Source: Nelumbo lutea (lineage: Eukaryota > Streptophyta > Magnoliopsida > Proteales > Nelumbonaceae). Taken from it: a stretch of 64,000 nucleotides of DNA. The position numbers and the translations under genes are program-made. Below are positions 1 to 16,243 of the stretch, one piece after another; the first letter of the stretch is position 1, and each line of letters opens with the position of its first letter. The DNA lies in assembly GCA_022828595.1 (NCBI GenBank), contig JAKGHH010000003.1:19964934-20028933 (forward strand). The letters run 5' to 3'. The notes below the pieces were generated by a model. That model worked only from the letters and a program-made list of their open reading frames with translations, was not told the origin of the DNA and did no database searches.

Positions 1-66
1 CACCATGAGAAAAGCAAAATCACCCATGCTCTTTAATACAAAGAAAGAAATTTTCTACCCATTGAC

Positions 67-3000
67 CTTTGTTGGAAATAAATATATAGCACATGAACAT
101 AAATTCTGGGACAATGCTTCTAGCACTGGCAGGTTGTAGCAAAGAGATTTCCCACTAGATGTCATTGTTGCCACCACAACATTCTTACCAGAAAGAGAAG
201 CCTGTATTGACTCTGCCTGCAAATACCAATAAAACGCTAGAGAACCAAAGCAATATGTGGCTTCAAGCCTTGAACAAAGTGCTGCAATATAGACCATATA
301 AAATACCTGATGACAGTATAATCTAGATATCCCAACTTGTTTAAGCAAGGATCTTGTGTTCCCTGAGACGCTCTCTGGAATTTCCACATGAACAGCCATT
401 CTTGCACCAATTTCTTCAACATGCACAATCTACAAGAAACAAACTTTCTCTGTAGTATTCAAGTTACCTTTATATCATTCTATAAACTACATAAATAGAA
501 AAGCACCAAAGAAACCTGTCCTTGAGACCCAATGCCCTTTCTTAGATGCTCCACCATTTCTACTGGTAGCAGTACACTTGTTTCCTGTTGACTCAGCATA
601 TTATTATAATGAAATAAAATGGATTTCCTCCAAATAGAATTCTGAATCACAAAATAAAAACATAGAAAATTCCGAATTAAATAATTTAAAAATGTTTTGA
701 TATGTTCAATCACATCATTAATGATTTTAATTTCAAGGATTGACTAACCAAAATCAAATAAACAAATTTACTAAGCAAGGGCTATATACAAGATTATTGA
801 CTCTTGCTCTCAGTTTAGTGTTTTGATAAACAGACTAGCAAAAGGAGCACACCAACCACTAAAAGAGTGAAAATGAAGAATGAAAACATACATAACATCG
901 TGTTTGCACTGATTGAGAACTTGAGGTGATAGAGCAACATCTCCTTGTGTTCTTTGCTTCACTGCCTTTTGAAACATAACCACTATCCTTTATAGATATT
1001 AATAGATCTTCCAGTGAGAACAGTGGATTTACCATGTTTCTAGACATGGACTTACCCTGCAGGGTAAAAGCAAGTTCCATTGTTCAAGTTAGGCCCAGAT
1101 AAGCTGCCCAACACTTAGACTAAAGAAATTGAAGATTTTGCAAATTTCCCTATGAAATTTAGAAAATTTGGCCAAAGTGATGAATCCTAAAAGATTAGGA
1201 AAAATATAGTACTCGAAAATGAAACTACAAAAAGAAAGTGTACAAAAGAAGTAAAGGTGCACAACCAATAAAAGAAGAAGTCCAATTACACAAGGATGAC
1301 TATAGAACTACAAAAGAAAAAAGAAAAGTGTACAAGAGAAGATTAAAAAGATTAAATAGGCAATAAAACATGACAAACCAATAACAACTTCTATACTTAA
1401 CCAAAAAAAACAAATCTTATAAAAAAATCATTTCATTTAAGGCACCCTGAGGCTTGAGTTCATCTCTAGGTTGAGCAGAACCTTGAAGTAATCCCTACAC
1501 TGTGTAGTGTCTATAAGGCTATAAATATAATAGTACTGCTCAAGATAAAGGAATTTTTGTATAGTGCTGATTCAATGCTTAATTGATTCAGGCCTTCTTT
1601 TTGTTTTTGAGGCCTGTTGTACATCCTTCCCTTATTTGAGTACAAGTTATCTTTCTTCAAAAAAATATAAAATTTTGCATGTCATAAACCTTTAACAAAA
1701 CAAACTCTACAAGGAGTTAGGAGTATCTAAGAAGAGCTTCATATGAAAAGAAATACCACTAAAGAGTCAACTGCTGCCCGTAGGTTTCTCTTGAAGACAC
1801 CTTCCCGTTTCTTTATCTTGTTCATAATTGCTGATATAGATACTTGCTTAGCTGGAACAAGAAACATGAACGTGAAGACTAATCCAAAGCCAAAAAGAAT
1901 TCCATTCAGATGATTATGTCCTTGAAGCTGCAAAAAGGAGACAAAAACAAGAATTCAAATGTACCAGCTTTAGGATGGTCAGGTTGATCAGCCAGCTCTG
2001 CTGAAGACCTGACAATAACAATGGCATCATCCATTTGTGCAGCCCCAGTTGCTTGAATGCCAAGTCTTACTACCTAAGAAAAAACAGCATATATAAAAAT
2101 GTCCTTGAACCTGGTGAGGACAAAAGAGCTACCTTTATCTCAATGCAGGAAGTAACCCTAGGATCCGGAAAATTGTACAAAATGGTGAAATAATAAACAT
2201 AAATCTATTTGTTAAGTTTAACATGACAAGAGGGGGATGGGAAAAAGATGCAGTTAAGGTGAACCTTTCAACACTCCCTAAATAAAACCACAAAAATCAT
2301 AGAGAACAGTGCGTATAAGCTTAGTGATTATACTTTTCTTTGTCATGGTTATCTAGAATAAGAATTGAGCCTCCCAGATTATACATCATCCATCAAAACA
2401 ATTTAAAAGCAGAAAAAGGATAGGCACTCTAACACACTTCCAGGACATCAGAGGAACAATGGCAGACAGGTAGAAAAAACATGAACTGCAGTCAGCAAAG
2501 AAGGCTACCTGGAAAATTTATCAAAAAAGGACAAAACACTACAGAAATAACTTCTGGTTTCCATTGTAAGCCTGAGGGAAAGCTAGGAAACCACAGACTT
2601 GATAAGAAAATCCCTTTTTTGATCATTTACAGGGTAAAAAATTGTACTCAGTATATAAAAAAGATATAATACTACTCTCACAAAAGAGTAGAGACAAATA
2701 AAACCAGAAAAGAGCAAGGAGTGACCAATATTACTTCTTATCAATTACACATTGATGTCACCTTCCATCCCTGACACATACCCATTCTCAGTTATTTTAT
2801 AATCCCAAATTTTTGCAAATAGATCCCAACTATTTAGGATCAGTTACATGTGTTCCAGACATTATGCTCTATTGAATGCCATGTTTTCTGTCAAATTGAA
2901 AGTCCTTAGTAGGAATGCAAACAGATCGGACCAGATACGAATCAGGGTATATTTGAATCCGATCCGGCATTGTTCATGTTGGATCCAATCCAATAGGATC

Positions 3001-5884
3001 TGATAGGACTCGATTTGAATTTGAATCCTATCGGTAAGTCAGATCTTCGAGTATGATCCAATCCGACTTGTTTTCTTTAAAAATTAATAAATTATTAAAA
3101 GAAAATTAAAGTATATTAATTTAAATAAAGTAAAAACAAAAAATACAAGTATTCTTTTAATTATTTTCATCATATGTATACATGTTTTTTTATAAAAAAA
3201 TAAATAAATATAACAAATTTATAAAAATATATTTATAAATAAATAAATAGCATATATATGTATTATATATATTTATTTATATTTTATAAATATATAATAT
3301 ACATCGGATTAAATCTTCTCGGATCGGATAGGGTGATCCAAATCCAATCTGATTTTCTAATTGGATCCTATTATCTGATCTGAAGATCTGAACAGGGGTG
3401 ATCCAAATTCAACCGAATAGGATTGGATCATTACTGATCCATTTGCACCCCTAGTCCTTAGATCATTCTCTACCTCTTATATGCCTCAAGAATGAGAAAA
3501 GTCCAATAAGGAATTACATGAAAAAATTGGAAGGATCCTTGGTGTTAAGAGAACAAACACATCATCCACAGCTTCCTGACCCTTAATACAGCTTACAGAA
3601 TGATTTGAACCATGCCATACCCCCACATGTAATCCCCTTGTCGATCATTCCCTGCCTCTCCCACTGCCATAATAAGGCTCTTATGATCAAACAAGTGAGA
3701 CAGAGAAGCTCGTTTTGCTTTATCTATGCAAGATAAACTGAAAAGTCATAACCAATATGCAGAACCAGCAGTCCACCATTGCCCCTGCTTGGAAACATGG
3801 AGCCTATTTTAAATTTCTTTAGTAGTTTGTGTTTAGTGGATTAATGGACTATTATTTGCAAAGTTCTTAGATGACTAATAAGTTATTTACTCTCCTAACT
3901 CATCTATGCATTCATCTTGTAAGTGATTTATTATTAAAGAAGAAATTATTCACCAATCTTTTCGTTGAGAGCTTAAGTAAGCCTAAACCTCAAAGTGGGC
4001 ATCATTCATTTCTTCTTTTTTCTTTTCCGTTCAAAAAGAAGTGTGTAACAGGGAAGCTGTTGGATTTATTCTCAACTGATGGCTCCAGTGGAATAGCAGA
4101 CATGCCTTGCCCATAGAAATCAATCGAGTTCAGATAATAGAGACTGATTGTTTCAGAAATTTAACATGGACACTGTCATGTGGTGGATTTGAGAAAAAAT
4201 CAAATACCTGAAGGGAACAAATAATCCTTTGAAACTGTAAGGAGTGCACTCTTTTACTCATTATTTCATGAGATTCACATCCAAGGAATTTATTGGTGCT
4301 GTTCAATGGTCATATGAGAAATCTAGTGGAGATCCTTCTTTCATCCCCCTGGACCCTCATGCTACAGGGGGAGGTGAAGTTGTAGGCTTGTAGCCCCAAA
4401 GGAGATGCCAGACTACAAGAACTCCAATGCATCTAGATTTTATAGGGATTAACCTTGTGCCACGGAGACTCTTGAAAATTGGGAAAAAAATACATACATG
4501 CACATTGGCCTTAAAACAAATAAATAGATAGCAAAAATGGTTGATGTGGAATAATCATGAAAATTGTGAAAAACATGTAAAGTGATATCTTAAGTAAAAA
4601 TGCAATCTCGATTATGAAACTGAGGTATTCTATTGGCAGAATAGGAATTTCTTCAATCCACTCAACTACCTTTGGACAAAGAACTGAAACATGTTCCATG
4701 TCCGAGATACCAACATCAAGCCCATATCTCCTCATCTGCTCCAGTGCTTCCTTTAAACAATCCCAAGTAGTAAATTTCTGCTGCATTTCCAGGAACCCGG
4801 AGAAAATGTTCAAGAAAGCAAAAGCTTTCAATATGATCTTCAACCATGACGGACAATGGCACAACTTCTTTTTATCCTTCTCTGCAAAACCAACTTCTCT
4901 GAATAACAAGCAGCTTCCCAATTGTGGATCAGACAAGCAATCCACCGACTCCAAAACCTGAAGAAACCTCCCACAACCATGTTCATCAAGGACATTCGTA
5001 TTAGTTGAGCAAAGAATGTTCTTAAGGTCATCAGGAAGTCTTTCCCGTTGATCACCATCCAACACTCTCATGCGTTTGGCTTTTGAAGTGCGGGCATCAG
5101 AGCTTTCACCAAACAACGTATCACTTCCTTGAGCATTTCTACCATATGGCGTTAAATCGGGTTGAATTTCACTTGGCGGATTCTTTGACAAGGATGACAG
5201 ATCGCGCATCATATCTGACCATGCCAAATCTGCAAATGATGAGGTTGTGCTCTGACTAGGAACCTTTGGTGGCTCTGTGCCCTGCTGAGGGAGTATGTGT
5301 TGTGTCTGACGCCGGTCCTTCTTATTAAAAGGAACAAGAACGACGAATTCACTTTGCCCAACGGAATAGCTATTTATCCGACTCCCCAAACTCATTTTAG
5401 CTCCCTGGAATGATAAATGTAGAAATTGAAAGACGAGATGATGATATAAAAGTAACAAAAGTAGACATTATCGGAAAACAATATGTTACCATGTAACAGT
5501 GAAAGACACGTTTGGGATATGTTAGGTAAATCTTACAGTTTGACTGAAAAACAAGGAAAAGTACTTTTCAAGAATCGCCAGCTACGAATAAATATTTTTG
5601 GATCAATGCCGCAGAAGGAGAACAGTTACAGGGAAATCAGTGCGAGAATCCAGAGAGAGAGAGAGGAAGAGAGAGATAAACGGATAGCATGTTATATATA
5701 AATTTTCAATATAAGAACATAAAACCTTGAAAAAAAGGTGAAAATTCGGAGAGTTTTTAGCGGGAGCGAAAGAGTCTTTCAGCATAAGTTTTAATTCTTC
5801 AATAGTGCTGTTCGAGGAAATCGAAATGGTTGTAGATTCGCCCGCTAGGCTTCGGACTTGGATTTTTCTCTCGCTCATTTCCAT
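67..5884 (-). CDS. HRQ1: HRQ1-like RecQ-family DNA helicase, 5' part (runs off the left edge)
   Basis: Eight phase-consistent exons read on the minus strand: 5884-5726, 5404-4670, 2073-1965, 1851-1757, 1056-892, 584-516, 429-307 and 216-67, giving 535 codons; the remainder lies beyond the window. Residues 1 to about 80 look like the ubiquitin-like domain that plant HRQ1 proteins carry at the N-terminus (FHLFFKGAKMSLGSRI lies across the exon 1-2 junction). The middle is the poorly conserved linker. EMVEHLRKGIGSQGQ leads into the helicase core, and the Walker A box TMTSSGKS sits near residues 502-509, followed by LCYNLPVLEAL and FPTK. HRQ1 enzymes are ATP-dependent 3'-5' DNA helicases acting in nuclear DNA repair. 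The start is the first ATG of exon 1. Exon 3 is the least certain exon, but its phase fits on both sides. Intron 2 (2074-4669) holds a hAT MITE. Confidence 0.85.
2910..3453. mobile_element. hAT-type MITE in helicase intron 2
   Basis: The ends are inverted: TAGGAATGCAAACAGATC on the left against TAGGGGTGCAAATGGATC read from the right. The element is flanked by a perfect 8-bp target duplication GTCCTTAG (2902-2909 and 3454-3461), the size made by hAT transposases. The 544-bp body has GATC-rich subterminal arms around a very AT-rich core at about 3080-3300. It has no coding capacity. Confidence 0.9.
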
Positions 5885-6070
5885 CTCTTCTCGAATTCTT
5901 GAGCAGTTGGAGTTTGCAGTGGACGAAGATTATAGTTACTCTATCATCCCATGCTTGAGCTGAGGCCTGAGAGTAAATATTTTCCACCGGAGCAATGTCA
6001 CGTTGTTTCATTCAAGCTTCCGGCTTCCTTGTCCTGGTTCGCGCCTTCGCGGGAATTCTGTTTGCGCGTC

Positions 6071-6080
6071 AAAACCCTAG
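6071..6080 (+). promoter_or_regulatory. Telo-box AAAACCCTAG
   Basis: The sequence matches the plant telo-box (AAACCCTA) found in promoters of ribosomal protein genes and other translation-related genes. It lies about 260 bp upstream of the eL8 start codon. Confidence 0.6.
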
Positions 6081-6216
6081 TTCAAATCCCATGAGCGAAA
6101 AAAGAAAAAAAAAAACATCACACGTGTAACGAGGAGACCTACACTTCAACATGTGCCACTGTGCCGATGTTAATTTCCCCCTCTGTGTGGGGCCCTTATC
6201 AAATCATCGCCACCAT

Positions 6217-6224
6217 TAGGGTTT
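6217..6224 (-). promoter_or_regulatory. Telo-box in reverse orientation (TAGGGTTT)
   Basis: Reverse complement of AAACCCTA, about 120 bp upstream of the eL8 ATG. With the copy at 6071 it makes an inverted pair, consistent with ribosomal-protein promoter structure. Confidence 0.6.
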
Positions 6225-6340
6225 TGGGTTTTTGCCGCAGCGCTTAAAAACCTAGTTAAGTTCAGGGGTCGTTCTTCCTTTGCGGTCTAGGGGGAAGTCA
6301 GGGATTTGATCGGTTTCCTTCTCCGACGAAGCACTGAAAA

Positions 6341-11142
<4,802 letters not shown>

Positions 11143-12356
11143 GCCTTCCTCGGGGCCGATTGTAGCAGGAAGAAAACATTGGCAATCTTATTTGTACTTC
11201 ACTTTCGAATTTTATTTTGGTTGTGGAATTTTGCATTGTTTTTTTGCAGCCATGTTGTTACCTAAACCTAATTTATATTCTGACTTTAGCTGTAGAAAGG
11301 AGAAATTTAGTACTAGTGTTGTAGCCCGCTGTTAAACTGTTTTTTTCCTTCATTGTGGTTATTTCATATTTGTTGCCCCGTAAGAAGATAAGAGGTAAAT
11401 CTCTAGAAACGTTGGACAGGTGAAGCTGAAATTTCATGCATGAACCTATCGATGAGATCGAATTTTCATTTATGAATGGTGATCGAATCTCCCAAGTATC
11501 AAATCCGTAAGGTTTAGAACTAGGATTACTTTGGATCTCGATTACAACTTTTATTTACTATAATAAAAGACCACCATTTTTTCCTTTTTCTGTAATAGTC
11601 ACATGTCACTCAATCTAAGAGAGGTTGATACATGGGATATATTCATTCATGGTGTAGAAATTGTATAGTTTATTAAAAAAAATAATCAATAGTTTACTTT
11701 TCATGGGTCTTCATCGGTTCATGTTTTACAAGGTGTATTTGTTATTGGTTTCTGATTTTATTCCAGATTGTAGTTTTAGATTTTTTTTCTAAAATGGATA
11801 GATACGAGGGATAGTTCTTGAAAGTTGAAACCCCACCAAAGACGAGGGGGATTGAAATTCTAAGTTCAAAATATATACGCTGGTAATAGTATAACAGGCA
11901 GTATCGATGGTTTTTTCTTTTTTTTTTAGTTTTTTTTTTAATCTGGTTCAGAGGTGTTGGTTTAAAAGTCCATCCACCCTCTGAACCGGTCGAGACCCCG
12001 AAACACCTCTTTGGCATATCTTCCGATACAATACGTATCAGCCGATAATACTTTAAACCTTGTAAAATTCTCTAAGGAAGATGCTGTGTCCTTTGGTACA
12101 AAAAAATTGTTGTACCATACTATTAGCAATCTGCAACATTAATTACATCAGCCTGTTTTTTTCCATTTCAAAATTAAAGTATTTTTTTTAAATTGTGCAG
12201 CGGATTGCAATTGATCTGGTAGAGAAAATTTCCTATACCAAGGGTACAGAGGATGTGATTTCGATGTACCTAATTCTTTGTTATGGTTGAAAGGGAAAGT
12301 TATTTAAACTCCACAAAAGACAAAGAGGAAGTGAAGTTCTCTAACGAAGGAACAAG
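11143..12356. other. eL8 3' flank and intergenic DNA, no gene seen
   Basis: Begins with the eL8 3' UTR. The rest is AT-rich with homopolymer T runs near 11920-11940. No coding exon, RNA gene or transposon ends were recognised up to the MITE at 12357. Confidence 0.6.
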
Positions 12357-12864
12357 TAGGGATTTTGATAAGAAGGCTCAATCTGACCAAACCGACCAAT
12401 CCGGACCGACCCAACCCGAATCGGTTGGGTTTTCATTTGCATCGGTCGGTTTCGGGTTGTAAAAATTCATAAATCGATGGTTCGGGTTAGTTTTGGTTTT
12501 CTTGTGTGAAAACTGAAACCGAACCGACTTAGTTCCCACTTAACTAAAAACTGAAATATCTGAAAATATATATTCCAATGTCTATATCTAAAAAATATAT
12601 ATTATGGAATATGTCAGATATATATTTCCAGAAAATATATATTTCAATATATTTGTATGTATATTTTTGTTTATATATATTTCTTAAATACATATTTCAG
12701 TTTTAAATATATTTCCTGAAAACTAGGTGGCCATGGGGGGCATGGATGAACTTAGAGCTGAAACCGACCCAAACTAATCCAACCCGACTCAAATAACCCA
12801 ACCAAGTTGGGTCAGTTGAAAAAACTTCAGTAAACTAACCCAACCCGACCTGTGAACAGCCCTA
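12357..12864. mobile_element. hAT-type MITE
   Basis: Starts TAGGG and ends CCCTA. Flanks GGAACAAG (12349-12356) and CGAACAAG (12865-12872) agree at 7 of 8 bases. The arms carry CCGACC/GGTCGG and AACCCAACC words around an ATATAT-rich core. The inner inverted repeat is weak, so the call rests mainly on the flanking duplication and end bases. Confidence 0.65.
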
Positions 12865-13292
12865 CGAACAAGGAAAATGTACTTCATATTTTGTCATGGT
12901 CGAAAGTATTGTGTAGTATGGGTTTTCAGTGCCACCAAAACGCCATTTGCTAATAAAGCATTATTTATTGGGAATTGGAGGATTATTTTAGAACCCCTCC
13001 AATGTATCTATTTACAAAATATTGGACTAAAAAAATTAAGAAAAAGAAAAAGACTCTTGCCTTTTGGAAATTCATTATACGCTATTCATTGACAATTTGA
13101 ACCATGTTACTTGATTCAAACCTTGACATGTGTATGGTTATGTCAAGACTAGCAAGAGCAAGAAAGGTTTCATTATTATGAAGCTTGATATGATAAAGTG
13201 GAATGAGATTTCTTGAAAATGGTTATAATCAAAATCGGCTTTAGGAATAAATGCATTGATCAATAATGAACCTGGTAGATCTTTACCTTTTA

Positions 13293-13690
13293 GGGGGTGT
13301 TCTTTTTTTGGATTTTGAGATGGGGGAAAGTTGGTCAATGGGATTTTGGTTCCCATTGATCAAGAATCCTATGTTCTTTTTTCAGATTTATGTGGGGACC
13401 AGGGAAAGTTTATTTTCCTATGTACCACTTACTCGGGTAAGTGATACCCATCTCCTAGGTGGGTAAATAACTTTCCCACCTAGGGGGAAAGTTGTCAATA
13501 CTTGAAATGGGACAAAAATGCCCCTTTTAATAATGAAGATTTATGGTTGAAATGGGCATTACCTTATTTACATGAGAAATAAAAAAAACATGGGTAAATG
13601 CATTTACCCGGGTAAGTGTTTCACAGGAAAAACTTACCCAGGTAACTGCATTAACCCAGGTAAGTAACTTACTGAAAAGCAAACAGGGCC
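13293..13690. mobile_element. Tourist-like MITE, separate family
   Basis: Ends GGGGGTGTTC and GCAAACAGGGCC are weakly inverted and flanked by TTA on both sides (13290-13292 and 13691-13693). The interior has repeated TTACCC(A/G)GGTAA palindromic words. About 420 bp of unremarkable sequence lies between this element and the MITE at 12357. Confidence 0.6.
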
Positions 13691-13899
13691 TTAAGATAGG
13701 TTCAAGGTAGGGAGACCCTGACTTACCTCTTTCTTCTATGCTTTGAAGCTGAGACCCTCAAAGACTATGCACATGCCTCTTATCAATGGCTGAATTTTTC
13801 CAAATCTGAAATCCTTTTTAGTTCTAAATTGCATCTTAGACCAAGGAAAATCACAATTTTTGCTCAAAGTGTTAAATCTTTCCAAGTGTCTAGGTCTTT

Positions 13900-14993
13900 C
13901 AACTGAATGAGTAGAACCAAGTCAGATGTCTATAAAAACTTATCAAATAGGGTATCAAACAAAACAAGCTCTTGGTATGATATATTTTTATCTCAAACTA
14001 GGAAAAAAACCCTAATTAAACCTGTTATTACTGTCATTTCTTCTTATGCTTTGTCTTGTTTTCTTATCCTAAAGTTTGTGACATTCTAGTCAAAGAGTAA
14101 AGAAAGTTTTAGTGAGGGGAAAAGTTCTAGTGATCATAACAAAATTCATTGGTTGAGTTGGGAGCAACAAATTAGCAAAAACGAAGTGGATAGAGGCTTA
14201 GGTATCAAAGATCCTCATTTATTCAACTTAGCTCTTCTTTCTAAAAATACAGGATCTCCTCCCCTCAAAACTTTGCAAGCACCCTAAAAGTATTGGCATC
14301 TATAGACATATTTGGAACATCTCCCCATGAAGTTAACACATGTACAGCAGATATTCCCAATGTGTGGGCGGGTACTAGTGTTCAAGGTGCATGCAGAGTT
14401 TTGTGGGAGAGAAATCCAGACCCCTTTCTAAATTGGCTTGGAGGTTTGTTGCAAAAGAGAAAAATCTTTGATCTGAAGGCAGCCAAGCCAACTATTGTAA
14501 AGAGGGCTTTTGGAGTGGGCAAATCATCATTGTACTAGGCAGGAAGGTTTCCTATTTGGGATGATCCCCGGATTCCTCCTTTGGAAGGGACAAAAATTCA
14601 TGGTTCCAACCACAAAACCGTTAACTTATAGGGGAATTCATAGATCATAAGATTTAGTTTAATCTCTTTATTGAACACATTGCTTCAAGTTCCAAGTATA
14701 TCAATTAGCAATGGGACTTGGAATGATAAACTCATTTAGAAGTCGGATGGACATAGGGAATTTTCAATCAAATCAGCTTATTTTATTACAAAGAACTCTT
14801 TATCCCAAGAAAGTTTGTTTCCAAGTAGGCTGATTGTTATAAAGTTTAAACGGAGCCTGCTCTTGTCCCTTCCCATCGGACCAAAAAATTAAAACCTTTA
14901 TTTGGAAATTAATCCAAAAAGCCATGTGCTAACCTAGATAAAACAAAGGCTATTCCCAAGTGGTAGACGCCCTCCTTGCACCAAAAGTACTGA
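13900..14993 (+). pseudogene. Decayed LINE (L1-like) ORF2 tail
   Basis: Broken frames on the plus strand resemble the post-RT region of plant LINE ORF2. GLGIKDPHLFNLALLSK at about 14190-14245 is the usual GGLGI-x-N-ALL motif, and SDGHREFSIKSAYF at about 14745-14790 starts the zf-RVT linker domain. Several stops and frameshifts are present. The right end is cut by a truncated Tourist-like MITE. Confidence 0.7.
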
Positions 14994-15089
14994 GGCCCTC
15001 GTTTGGTTCACGGGAATAGGGGTTGGAATCGGAATCGGAATGGGTTATTTCGGTTCCAACTGTTTGATTGGGTGGAATCCGAATCTAGG
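14994..15089. mobile_element. Truncated Tourist-like MITE
   Basis: GGCCCTCGTTTGGTTCACGG followed by GGAATCGGAATCGGAATGGG matches the left half of the family seen at 10122, 38815 and 58862. The right half is missing after about 15089. Confidence 0.6.
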
Positions 15090-16040
15090 ATCAGGCTTGG
15101 AAACTTGTGGGCATGCACACTCAAGCCCAGGACCAGGCTTGAACAAAAAACCTAAGCCCAAGCCTTGAATTTGTGAATTAAGTTGGGCTTAGGTTGGTTG
15201 GGCCCAAGATTGATTTGAAAATTTGTGAGTCTAATGTGAGCTCGGGTTGGGCTAAACTATTAGGCCAAAACTTAGGCTAAAATTTTGTAAGGCCAAGCCG
15301 GGCCTTTTCATCTAAATTTCTTTAGCATCCCAATAGAATGTATTTTTTAAGTTACTTATTTTCATTTAAATGTATTTTTAAGACTTTACTAATTGTTTTA
15401 AAGTTATTAATTGTAATTATAAAAACATTTATTTTAAAATTTTAGTAATTAGTGTAATTTAACTATTTAATTTGATTAATTAAATTAATAATTAATTATT
15501 TTACTTCATTTACCCAAATAACTAACTTTAAATCTACTGTTCTTGTATTCTTATTAGCCCTTACAATATAGGGGCACCTCACTAGTGTAAATGAAAATGA
15601 GAATTGACATATAGAGGAGTTACTTATCCCTAAAACTGGCTGAGGTGTATTTTGTTTCAAAGTTATATCACATGTTTATATTTGGATTGACATATAGAGG
15701 AGGACAATTTGTAATTGTATCATTATTGAGAGCTATAGGAAGGCCTAAACTGACCTCACTATGAAAAGCCTACACTAATTGACCACTCAACTACTTGGTC
15801 ATCCATAGAGGGATGAGGGAAGTTTGGTTACAAAGTAATATTGCTTCCTTGTTGGTTTTATATGGTTCTTTTTGTTTGTTTTTGTTTTAACTTTGGACTT
15901 TAGGTAAGGCTGGTGTGTTGGATAGATTGGGTTGGGTCGAGTCAGATTTTGGTTAAATCCATCCATTTTATAAATGGGTCATATGTTGGTTAATAAGTTA
16001 AATTGATATGTAACGTAAAGTAGAAGGATAACGCATCAAC
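15090..16040. other. AT-rich intergenic DNA, no gene seen
   Basis: 15090-15310 contains repeated AAGCCCAAG/GGGCTTAGG words like the arms of hAT MITEs, but I could not define both ends. The remainder is AT-rich, with no coding or RNA signal recognised before the tRNA-like gene. Confidence 0.5.
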
Positions 16041-16113
16041 GATGCTGTGGTGTACTGGTTACCACGTTAGTCTTACACACTAAAGGTCCCCAGTTCGATC
16101 GTGGGCTGCATCA
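16041..16113 (+). tRNA. tRNA-Val(UAC)-like gene, possibly decayed
   Basis: 73 nt that fold as a tRNA: 7-bp acceptor stem with discriminator A, 3-bp D stem (GTG/CAC) with GG in the loop, anticodon stem TTAGT/ACTAA with loop CTTACAC giving anticodon UAC (valine), 5-nt variable loop, and a T arm with loop TTCGATC. Two defects stand out: a T-T mismatch at acceptor pair 6-67, and G-G instead of G-C at pair 53-61 of the T stem, which also alters the internal B box. TTCTTTT follows directly and could end Pol III transcription. The gene is 130 bp upstream of the GEK1 start codon. Confidence 0.7.
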
Positions 16114-16243
16114 TTCTTTTCTTTTGTATGTCTGAAATATTTTCCATTTATTTATTTATCTTTTAAACAAATCCCAACTGAACTCGCTCGAGTGTACATT
16201 TGGGCCGCCCGCTTCCAAACTGTTACAAGGAGAGAGAGGAAAG

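Larger units (their letters stand above)
5885..6340. promoter_or_regulatory. Head-to-head promoter region between HRQ1 and eL8 genes
   Basis: 456 bp separate the helicase ATG (5884, minus) from the eL8 ATG (6341, plus), so both 5' UTRs and core promoters must fit here or inside transcribed sequence. The eL8 side contains telo-box motifs in both orientations and a GGGCCC core at about 6191. A pyrimidine-rich stretch near 6265-6290 is a plausible start region. No clear TATA box was seen on either side, as is common for ribosomal protein genes. A shared bidirectional promoter is an inference from spacing. Confidence 0.6.

Noticed and set aside
4511..4669. Extension of helicase exon 2 past 4670 (hydrophobic tail)
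   Set aside because: The splice donor at 4669 joins in phase to exon 3, and the extra residues look like translated intron.
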